A DNA stretch of 64,000 bases, taken from positions 398,865-462,864 of the forward strand of contig VZQC01009936.1 in NCBI GenBank assembly GCA_009823505.1, written 5' to 3'. This document shows positions 54,724 through 64,000 of the stretch, one piece after another. How positions within the stretch are numbered: position 1 is the first letter of the stretch; the number at the start of each line of letters is the position of its first letter. The notes beneath the pieces are model-generated. The model was given only the letters and a program-made list of their open reading frames with translations, ran no database searches and was not told where the DNA came from. Made by a program: the position numbers and the translations under genes. Origin of the DNA: Rhizomys pruinosus (lineage: Eukaryota > Chordata > Mammalia > Rodentia > Spalacidae).

Positions 54724-54960
54724 TGGGGCTGGAGAGATGACCTAGCGGTTAAGAGCACCGACTGCTCTTGCAGAGGACCTTGGTTCGATCCCCACACCCA
54801 CATGGTGGTTGAGAACCATCCTTAACTCCAGATCCAGGGTAATCTGACGCCTTCTTCTGACCTCTGCAGCATTGCACAACATGGGTTCACAAACCTACAT
54901 GCAGACAGTACATTCATACACATAAAAAATAAATAAAATTTAAAAAGTTCTTAAAAAAAA
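54724..54960 (+). mobile_element. B2 SINE with 18-bp TSD
   Basis: GGGGCTGGAGAGATGACC, GGTTCGATCCCC, CCTTCTTCTGACCTCTGC, GCAGACAGTACATTCATAC and an A-rich tail. TSD 54706-54723 and 54961-54978 (ATAGAAGCAGTCACTCCT, one mismatch). Confidence 0.95.
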
Positions 54961-54978
54961 ATAGAAACAGTCACTCCT

Positions 54979-56846
54979 ATTCTGGATCCTTGATTACAAA
55001 AGGCACAAGAAGACCTTATTATAAGAAAACCTCCTCTGTTTATATCATATAAAAATGAACTTAGAGTATAGTGCATATTTAGGAGAAGCAGCTATGGGTT
55101 TGTTTTTATGAATAAATGAGTCATTATTAGCCTTTCAGATAAGTTGAGTTAATGTTCTAAAAAGAAGAATATGAAAACTCAAAAGAGATTTTTCTATTGT
55201 TCTATTTTGTGAACAGCAAAGCACAAGTCCATAGCCTATTCAGACAGGAAATGTTGGTGTTTTACCTGAGAAATGTAATTTCTATTGTTCTGAAAATGAT
55301 CTCAAGAAAGAAAGTAATCGGTTCCTTCCAGTTATTAAAATAGTTATTTCTTTGTCATCTTGGCCAACTGGAATACCCTTGTTTAAACACTTATAATTTA
55401 GCTTTTACTTTGAAGTACATGGTAAAAGTCATATCTCTGAATTTGTATGTATATGAATGTTTGTCTCTCTCATGCTGTGAGATTATATATAAATTATCCA
55501 GATAAAGAATTTAATTTGGCACAATAGGCCTTAATGAAAATGACAGAATGTATGAATTCCAGTGGGGGTCAGGGTGCTGATAGAGAGGGAGTATAAAGGT
55601 GACTAAGACCGATTGAGACGTTATGTATGAAATGCAATAAAATTGTAACACATCATATCTTCTATTGAAAATAATTCTAATACACTATAATATGCTAAAT
55701 GGATTAGCAACAATCAGCTTTTAAAACTGTATTAGAATTGGTTAGAGACAATATAATGGAAGAAACTGAACAATTGCACTGAAATTTTAGTAATAAATGT
55801 AATTCATGTATTAAGAATTGTTATGAGTAAGGACAAAGGTTTCCCATATAAAAGAAAAGGAATAGAGCATTCCTTCAGAAAGCGATGGGCAATTTGAAGT
55901 GCTACCCAGATTATGTGACATTTCCTCTAGGGAATTTCAGCTGTTCAAAACCTATTTCTGCTCTTATCCACTTTATTTAATTAGACATGATGACAAGGTT
56001 TCAGGTACTATTACTTGATGTGCAGAAGAGGAGATCGAAAGCAGTGGTTGCATAACTCCACCAAGCCAGCCACAGCAGAGGTGGGGCTCAAAACCAAAGT
56101 CCAGGCAGGTCCATTAGTGCCAATTCCTCCTACAAATCCAGAGGAAGAAAGAGAGAGCATTTTAAAGATAATTTGAGTGATAATTGTATACAGCTTAAAA
56201 CAATGGAATGGAATGCAACTAAGTATAATGAGTGAAAAGTGAAGCAGCATGTTTGTAAAATGACTGAAAAAGATGAGAATGTTTTAGAAAGTGTTTATTA
56301 AATATCATTTGTGTCACCATCTTCATAATGAAAGTGAAAGAATAAATCAATATTGTACTCATCAAAAACCTAAATGGTTTAAATTAATGGCATACCTCCC
56401 ATTTACTGACATTTGCCCTGTACAGCTTTCCCAAGGGAATCCACCTCATTGTGGACTCAAATGGTCAGGATGAAAGCATCATGTGTATAATATGGATCTT
56501 AGTGGCAAAGAAATCATTGTCAAGCCAAGGCCACGGGAGAGCTGGTTAAGACTACTCACAGCTCAGCTTTACGGAGTTCTGGCCCAGACAGTAAAATTTG
56601 CATTTCTAGTGAAGCTCCCAGGTGATGCTAATGCTGGTGGGACAGAAGAGAGAATTTCTGTCTTGCTAGACAGAAAGGCAGATAAGCTTCACCCTCAGGC
56701 GCTGCCAAAGTCTTTGCCCAACATCCACACACTGGTGGAAGGGAGAAATCCACATCAAGGGAGCACAGGGAGATTCTCAGCAAACAGCGGGAAACACTCT
56801 CCACTGTGCAAAGGATGGGACTGAAGAGATTTAATTGTACATTTTA
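54979..56846. other. Unclassified AT-rich sequence
   Basis: About 1.9 kb without SINEs. A 113-codon plus frame at 56483-56824 lies in slightly GC-richer DNA but has no recognisable domain or promoter. Confidence 0.4.
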
Positions 56847-56862
56847 AATGTCCGTTTCTTTT

Positions 56863-57031
56863 CTTTTCTTTCCTTTCTTTTTTTTTTGTCTTTTTGAGAC
56901 AAGGTCTCCCTGTTGCTCTGGCTGGCCTGGAACTCACTCTGTAGACCAGGCTGGCCTTGAACTCACAAAGATCCACCTGCCTTTGCCTTCTGAGTGCTCG
57001 GATTAAAGGCGTGTGCCACCGCACCCGGCAG
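56863..57031 (-). mobile_element. B1 SINE with 16-bp TSD
   Basis: A T/C-rich tail, TTGAGACAAGGTCTCCCTGT, GTAGACCAGGCTGGCCTTGA, GCTCGGATTAAAGGCGTGTG, CCGCACCCGGCAG. TSD AATGTCCGTTTCTTTT (56847-56862) and AATGTCTGTTTCTTTT (57032-57047). Confidence 0.95.
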
Positions 57032-57046
57032 AATGTCTGTTTCTTT

Positions 57047-57215
57047 TTTTTTTTAATTTTCATCTTTTATTGATGCTTTGTGTATTTCATACATCATTTT
57101 CCAAATCAGTTCAGGCATATTTCCCTTTCCCTTCCCCCCACCCCACCCCACCCCATCCCAGATCATGCATTCTGCCATAACTGTCCTGCATCTTTCTCTC
57201 AGTTTTTTTTTTTTC
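57047..57215 (-). mobile_element. L1 3'UTR fragment
   Basis: Same family as 47885-48060: a T run, CATACATCATTTTCCAAATC, CCCTTCCCCCCACCCCACCC, ATTCTGCCATAACTGTCC, severely 5' truncated. It abuts the B1 TSD. Confidence 0.85.
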
Positions 57216-59588
57216 ATTTTTTAACATTAAGTAATAATTTATTAGTACAAGCATCCTTCATGTAAAACCAATTTGCACGCAGTTGTGCATAAACCCACAC
57301 AGCCCATGGGTCCCACCATCCAGCAGGGGAGGTTGTGTGTTCATTCAAGTTGATCAAATGAGTGTCCAGACTACATTGTTGTAGTTTCACCTTTCACACC
57401 AATCGCAGCCCTTACATTCTACCATGCCCCCTCTTCCGCAGATTGTTCCCTAGGCTTAGAAAAGGAGCACAGGTGGATGAGAAGCAAAACAGTCTACTTT
57501 CTCTGGAGCTGTTGTCTTGGTCTCTGGTCAATTCTGGCTGTTTCCTTTCATGGGTTGACAGTGTGTCCAGGAATAACCTTTTGATCCTACAAATGAAGCA
57601 CAAGCAATTAGATATATAGGTATTTAAACAGTATTAATTGTTATGGTAGTTTACTTTGGTATAGACACAGATGTTTGGATGGTATGTTAATCCATGAATT
57701 ACATTTTTTGCTGTTAAATATGACAGGGTCTTATTGTGGCTTATAACATCTCCTAACCATTAGAGGATGTAAGCTTGTGGCATCAGCCGTTGGTTATTCC
57801 TCCAAGGAGAGAGATAATAGCCAATTAGATTTGGGATATACAGGCATATGTCTACCACTGCTGCACAGTTTTTCCAGGCAGGTGAGGTGTAGCTGGTGCT
57901 GACAGAGGAGTCTTACTTGACTCAAGGAGACCTATATTTGCTTTATTGGTTTAGTGGCCTTTGGTAACACTCTCTGGTATTCCAGAGACCATCTGTATAC
58001 TTGCAAGTGTGGTCTCAATACATCTTTCCCATGTTTACATCAGGTCGGAAGAATGTCTGTTTTTTACCGTGAATCAAATTCATTCATATCATCATAGAAT
58101 CACTTTCCAATCTCGTGAGTTATATGTGGGGTTAGGGGTTCCAGAAGAAAGGTTCCAACCATGCAAACAGGACCAATAATTGGGAATGACACCATACACT
58201 GCCAGAAAGACAGAATGGAACAGAGGTGAGCTAGGGATAGTCAGTAGAATATGTCAGTAGCTGTCTTTGTGTGTTTAGGCACATCAAAACTCAGGGGTCT
58301 ACAGAAGCCAAAACTGGGACTGTGGCTTGGTCTCTAGGGGTGGGATGCTACTTAGGAGAGAGAACTATTTGCTAATTCACAAAAGCAGAACCTTGTTTTC
58401 TAGCTGCAAACTGACTTCATCAGCCTCTCCTCACACTTGAGGCACTGATAATGTTGGCAGACTAACTGCCTACAAGGAAAGGGGAGGGGAACCTTAGAGA
58501 TCTGAGCTCTGGCTGCTAACAGTACTGCCTTGTTCAAGTGACAGAGAGGTGTCAGAACTCTAGCTTGCTAAACCCTTCATAGCCATGCCTTTTGTTGACA
58601 TTCTTTCCTTTGTACTGCTGGGATGAGTATGGAGAGAGTGAATTTATATTATATGATCAGAATCCTTGGGAATAGTGGAGAGTAAGTCTCATATTAATAG
58701 AGTTGAGTCCATAATCCTATTTCTCATTGTGCATTTAAGCTTCCAGCTGAAAGCACAGTAACGTCCTATTTTGAGTGTTTGAAATTTGGTTATTTTTATG
58801 CAGATATTGGTCCCCAAACTGAGTTCTCTTTAAGATCTAGAAATTCATTCTAACACTTGGGACAAATTGACTGGGTTGCCCTTACTTCGTGACATTGCCA
58901 GGGGTCTTGGGCTCTTGAATATGTTGCTCAAGGGAAGTGTTAACCCTCCACTTTGCATTATATGCCGCCTTAATGCCAAGTCCTGGTGACAGGGGGAATC
59001 CACATAGGATGATGGGGATTCCACTGCAGTGTGTTTCAGTTCCATGAACCTCTCAGATACTCTGATTTATGAAACTCGAGATGATTTTTTTCTGTGCATT
59101 AAATAATTATAATGAGAACAAAAAGTAATTTAACATAAAATTGTTGCTTTTCCAAATACTTGTAAAAGTATCATTTAGAGAGGCTTTCATGAATATATCA
59201 ACAACCTATTTAAAAGTTCCCAGGTTTAACTGAGAGAAGACATGTGGAAATAGACACCCAGGTCTTAAGAGGAGGTGGGTGCCCTGTGACCCCTGGTTCT
59301 TGTATCCTCTTTGGTGACTGGTTGTTATGATCCATTGACATTTCTTGATAAAATATGTTCTTTAATTCAAAACTGTGAAATATTTTTGTTTGCATGATGA
59401 GTCCATTATAAGGTATTCTCTTATTATTTGATAAGAAATCTAAAATTGAAAATTGATTACATTTTGTGTAAATGTTGACCTGAAAATAATGTTCTAATTG
59501 AGCTCTAGATAAAGAGTTATTGAAGGGAATTTATCCTACAATTTTTAAAATTGTAGTGCTGATATTATTACTTACAATAAAAATATTA
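57216..59588. other. Unclassified sequence
   Basis: About 2.4 kb with no recognised SINE or LTR. Frames at 57362-57619, 57961-58179 and 58845-59045 have no domain support. Confidence 0.4.
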
Positions 59589-59790
59589 AGGGCTGGCGAG
59601 ATGGTCAGTGAGTGGAGATACTTGCTACCAGGCCTGATGACCTGAGTTCCATCACCACTTATGCATATCATGAAAGCAGAGAACTGCTTCCTTCAAGTTG
59701 TCCTCTGACTTCCACATGAATTATGCTGGAGTATGTTTACATTCTTGTACAGAGACAGACACACATGCGCACACATTAAATAGTTGTGAT
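59589..59790 (+). mobile_element. B3 SINE
   Basis: GGGCTGGCGAGATGGTCAGT head, CAGGCCTGATGACCTGAGTT, GCAGAGAACTGCTTCC and CAAGTTGTCCTCTGACTTCC body, and an AC-rich CACACATGCGCACACA tail. Confidence 0.85.
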
Positions 59791-59837
59791 AAAAACATAT
59801 AACCAAAATCGAACCATGCTCAAACCTTTTCATAGAC

Positions 59838-60050
59838 CTTTTCCTTTTTATTTATTTTTATTTTATGCATATGAGTGTACTGCCTACATGTATGTAAGTG
59901 CACCCTTGTTGCAACGTCCATGGAGGACAGAAGAGGGTGTCAGAGCCCCTAGAACTGGAGTTACAGATGGTTTGAGGGTGCTGGGATTTGAACCAGGTTC
60001 TTCTGCAAGAGCAGCTAGTGCTCTTAACAGCTGAGCAATCTCTAGCCCCT
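59838..60050 (-). mobile_element. B2 SINE
   Basis: A T-rich ATTTATTTTTATTTTATGC tail, GTACTGCCTACATGTATG, CTAGAACTGGAGTTACAG, GATTTGAACCAGGTTCTTCT and CAATCTCTAGCCCC head complement. Confidence 0.88.
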
Positions 60051-61395
60051 CCTCTTCTGTTGTAAATCTCATCTCCTCTATTAGTACTCCAGGCATACTT
60101 TGCACAGTCATCACCTAATTCTCTGCTATGTTTAAATTGATGCAAAGCCTTTACAAAATTCAGTTAGGAAGAAGTGAATTGTGAAGAATTCGGGGAAACA
60201 GACAAAAATGAAAGAAAAGGAACTGGGTGAAAGCACAAATCCCTCAACATCATGTTAAGGTATGCATCTATTTACTCATATTCTTGGACAGCTAAGGTCC
60301 CTTTTACCTGACTTCAGTGGCATAAATGAAAATGAAAATAAGGAAACTTCAGTAGCTATTTGGTAAGGGCTGAATTTCAGTAATTACATGAAGCTTGTTA
60401 AATTTTAATTTTAACAGTGAGAAATTTATAAACAGCTTTCAAACAGATGACTCGAACTGATGCTATTATTATTTATACAGAATGGTAAGGCTTGACTCAC
60501 TTGTTCTAACAAGTGGTGCTATCTGAGTCACAGCTTCACCATGTGACACAGTTTTGTTGATGTTCCCTCAGAAGAGATTTTTATGTTTACTTCTATGTTA
60601 GGAAATTCTGGCTGCTTTGCTTGTATATGAATCAGAAACAAAAACCTACATTTTCTGTAACAGTGAAAATTAAATTTTCTTGTTAAACAAAGGTTGTCAC
60701 TTAACATGTTTCCAACCTATGTATTCTGCACTTCTGAGTAACGAATATGAATCACATCTGTATGATTTCTGCACAATATGGATTGCTTATCAACATATGG
60801 AAAGGGGACTTTCTACCCCTCATTTAATGTGCTGTCATAATCTTCAGCTGAGTCACTGTGAGGATAAAACTGCTTGCAGGTCAATTATTACTCAAATGCT
60901 AAAACATTTCTCATGATGCGAATCCTCAATAGAACAACTTGACCTTTCAAAATTCTCAAATCTCTCTGAACAGTTGCTGCTCAGGGCAGATCTGACAGTC
61001 TTTCAGACTAATAATGACAATATCTTATTTGATGTCCTAATATTTTACTTAGGCCTGTGTTTCCTGGTTTGTCTCTTTACAACTTTCTTTGTTGACTTGT
61101 CATATGCTTGTTTATGTGTTACAATTTTCTACCTAACCAATACATGTAGTTTTGAGCTTTCTAATTTTAGAGAGTTGTTCAGTTTTGGACTATAATTAGA
61201 GTCAAGACTTGGATAAGAACCTTCCATGCATTAATCACTCAAATGTTTCTCCGTCTGTCATGGATGGAAGTTTTTTTTTACATGCCTTTCTCCAGATTCA
61301 TACCCTCTAATCTTCTATAGGGCTATGTTGGAACATATGCATCTAAGGAGCAGGGTTAAATGAGATTACAAAGGGTGGGTCCATAATTCAATGTC
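60051..61395. other. Unclassified AT-rich sequence
   Basis: No recognised repeat. A 78-codon frame (60680-60916) and a 73-codon frame with a hydrophobic middle (60974-61195) have no further support. Confidence 0.4.
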
Positions 61396-61771
61396 TGTCC
61401 TAATTTCATTTCTGTTGCTGTGATAAAATGTGACAAAAACAAATTGAGAGAGAAGCCTAATCTAGATCACAGCAGTTCCGTGTTAGAGTCCACTTGTACA
61501 GAGAATCACACTGGCAAGATCTTGAGATAGCTGATCACAGTACATCTACAGTCACCAACAGAGGAGGAGAGGGCACGCTTAGTGCTTAGCTAGCTTTCCT
61601 ACTAGGAAGTATTGCTGCCCATAGTAGGCTGGATCTTCCCACATCAACTAAGATGATCAAGACAATTTCTCCACAGGCATGGCACAGAATAGCCTGAACA
61701 AGCCAATCCTTCATTAAAAGTCTCTTCCCAGGTGATTCTAGTTGTGTTGACAGTTATAAATAATCATCACC
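61396..61771 (-). mobile_element. Diverged MaLR-type solo LTR with TSD
   Basis: TGTCCTAATTTCATTTCTGT then TGCTGTGATAAAATGTGAC on the left, and GGTGATTCTAGTTGTGTTGA on the right, follow the antisense MT LTR plan with many changes. Flanked by ATGTC at 61391-61395 and 61772-61776. Confidence 0.7.
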
Positions 61772-61776
61772 ATGTC

Positions 61777-62075
61777 CTTTCAAGAAGAGAATTCTGTTGT
61801 TACAGGAATATACACCATGTTGAGATTAAGGGCATAGTGAGAACTTTTACATAGGGAAATCAGGAAGGGAGCATTTACAGAAACCAAATGGGCTGGAACT
61901 CTGATTTGGACTTCCTACCTCCAGAACTTCAAGAGATAAAAATGCTTTAGCCACCTAGTCTGTGGTATTTTATTTTGTCAGGTCTTACACCAATCATTAT
62001 TTCTTTTTGGAACATTTTAACAGCCACATTATTACTTTTTGGTTTTAAATTTTATTGACTCCATCAACCTTTTTC

Positions 62076-62078
<3 letters not shown>
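61777..62078. other. Unclassified sequence
   Basis: No recognised element. Confidence 0.4.

Positions 62079-62127
<49 letters not shown>
62079..62127. repeat. (GA)n microsatellite
   Basis: About 24 uninterrupted GA units. Confidence 0.97.
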
Positions 62128-62130
<3 letters not shown>

Positions 62131-63688
62131 TGTCATAGACAAGCAATGCATACTCTCTTATTCCCTTTACTATGGCAGTTTTATGATAGAGTTCTGGATA
62201 CATAGTAATGGTTCACTGCTTATGACTCTCAAGGGTCAGATATCCTAGGCAAAGTCAGAAGATACTCTAATACAGGCAGTTTTACTTAACTATAGCATTT
62301 GTGTTCACTGTATCGATCGATTTGCACAGCTCACTGGAAGTTAGACCAACACTAGATGTTAGATCTCTACACTGGTAGACACATCAAAAAGACAATGTTG
62401 TCATAGAGGACATCTATTCTCAAGTCATTGTTCTCTCAAGGGTGCACTATTAATATAATTAAAGGTATATTCATTTCATTTTCCTTACTTACCTTTGAAA
62501 ATAATAAATTATTAAAGTTGCAAAATAATGTAACCCATATTTCTTCTCTCCTATCATTAAACACAATTTTCCCCTTTCATTTGTTTAAGCAGAATGTCCC
62601 AGAAGACTCTCTAAACACATCCAGACTCACATTCACTAACTGCAAAGCAAACACCAGCCTCTGTACACATAAGTTAGAAATATTCTGTAGGAACTGAGTG
62701 TAGGTTGACTGTTACATCAAATACTAGGATGATCTTTAAGATTCCCTGTATGCCATCTTTCTGCTGGAAGAATACAATATTACAATATTAATCCTAAAAT
62801 TATTTTCACATCTGTATTATCAATTCCAGATACTTAGAAATTCATTTTCTCGTATTAATAACTTTTCCTGCACATTTTAATTTCTACAAGCTCTATCTCT
62901 GATTACTTTGAATACAACAGATCTCTCATATATTTTAAGGTTCTCCACCTCCCTTGATTTCTCTTTATCTGGATTTGTTCCCTCCCTTTGATTCCTTATT
63001 GAGCATCATGATAGAAATTGTTAAATTACTTGAATATATTATCATTTCTGCTTAAAAGGGAGCAAAACAAAGCATTAATCTCTCCACAAAATTAGCCATT
63101 TTTAGTTTAAACATTAAACAAGTTTAAACATTCTGTAACCTAAACATATGCCAACAAGCAATTTGGCCTTCATGCTATTGAAGGAGGATACGGAAGCCCC
63201 TTTCTCTTTCTTAATCTGGGTGGGTTGGTGGGTGCTTTCACAAATGGAGCCATATGACATGAGGGAATCAGTGTGTCCCTGGTGACCATGCATTGCCATG
63301 GCTGTCTTGCTCTCTGAGATCCTGTACCATGTAAGAATTCTGCACATGGTCCTTGGGATGCAGCCTGTGGGAGGAGCAGGTCTGGCATGAATGAAGAGCT
63401 GGGCATAATTTCCAGTGTGGAAGAAAAAAATTAAAAACACACATAGTGCTTAGAATGAACAAGTGCACTGACTCTGTTGAGATTCCGAGGCAGAGTCATT
63501 TGTAAGGTGGCCAGTCCTTCGAAAAAGGATGTCTTTCTCACATATCTAATGCTTTCTCTTTCCCAAGAGCTCCCACTTTTCTAGGATTGTGAACTTAACT
63601 GGTTCTTCTGAAGGAAAAGGAGGGGTCAGAAGTCCAACCACCCTGTCCACCCAGCCAGACAACCAGACAACATTGACTGTGTGGTTGT
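62128..63688. other. Unclassified AT-rich sequence
   Basis: About 1.5 kb with no recognised repeats. Overlapping minus-strand frames of 66-108 codons at 63114-63468 have no recognisable features. Confidence 0.4.
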
Positions 63689-63724
63689 TTTTATGTTTTG
63701 TTTTGTTTTGTTTTGTTTTGTTTA
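63689..63724. repeat. (TTTTG)n run
   Basis: Six or so TTTTG units. No SINE body follows, so it is not simply a B1 tail; 63725-64000 shows nothing recognised. Confidence 0.92.
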
Positions 63725-64000
63725 AGAATGTGGATGACTTTGGAAATCTGGACTAGAGGAATAGTTGAATACTGGGAGTAGAGCTCAGCAGGCAGTTTTA
63801 GTAGGAGACTGGAAGAAGCAAGGTAGTACTGACAACAATGAAGTTCCACATGTTTTAGCTAGGAATCTGTCTCCTCTCTGCCTAGGACCTAAGAACTGAG
63901 GCTAAATTAAAAAGTAATAGACTATTTCTTTTGTGGAAGAAATTACAAGACAGCCTAACATTGAATCTATGATATTTTTATTGATGATAAGTATTATGCA

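Overview
This 64 kb window looks like nuclear DNA from a muroid (mouse-like) rodent. The basis is its repeat content: many B1 (7SL-derived) and B2 (tRNA-derived) SINEs on both strands, B3 and B4/ID-type SINEs, MaLR elements of the MT/ORR type with TG...CA ends and 5-bp target-site duplications (TSDs), rodent L1 3' ends with a G-rich polypurine tract, and many long microsatellites. The B1 and B2 variants (for example B1 copies reading GATCTTTGTG near the middle) do not look like the Mus consensus as I remember it, so a non-Mus muroid is likely, but I cannot name the species.

I can support no confirmed protein-coding gene or classical RNA gene. The window reads as AT-rich intergenic or intronic DNA. 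Most open frames are shadows of SINEs, MaLR internal DNA, L1 or microsatellites. The best hint of host gene structure is at 7245-7366: a palindromic CRE, a TATA box 7 bp further on, a strong-Kozak ATG, 18 codons resembling a signal peptide, and a phase-0 splice-donor-like site. It is only a candidate.

Layout. 0.8-3.2 kb: a two-LTR MaLR on the minus strand, set in a GGAA/GGGA purine tract, with an internal reading frame open for 403 codons. 3.5-12 kb: B2 and B1 copies, a 24-bp minisatellite, the candidate promoter and an L1 3'UTR-like stretch. 12.08-12.82 kb: a 740-bp TATC array containing a 213-bp higher-order duplication. 13.6-18.7 kb: dense SINEs, three MT LTRs (two with perfect 5-bp TSDs) and a 42-bp stem inverted repeat. 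18.8-24.1 kb: L1 debris, including an old antisense L1 running from the ORF2 region into the 5' region. 27.5-29.8 kb: a second, more decayed two-LTR MaLR. 31.4-32.3 kb: an ERV1-like solo LTR nested in an older MaLR LTR. 32.8-34.5 kb: an L1 ORF2 fragment without 3'UTR or poly(A), splitting a B2. 34.7-35.6 kb: a diverged direct duplication. 36-44 kb: unique AT-rich DNA with microsatellites, local tandem repeats, an MT LTR and two ZNF143/Staf-like sites. 44-64 kb: more SINEs, an ERVK-like LTR/PBS remnant, paired L1 3' ends next to a duplicated unidentified segment, a G-quadruplex motif and further simple repeats.

All family names come from recognising termini, motifs and TSDs by eye. No database search was run, so subfamily names are deliberately loose.
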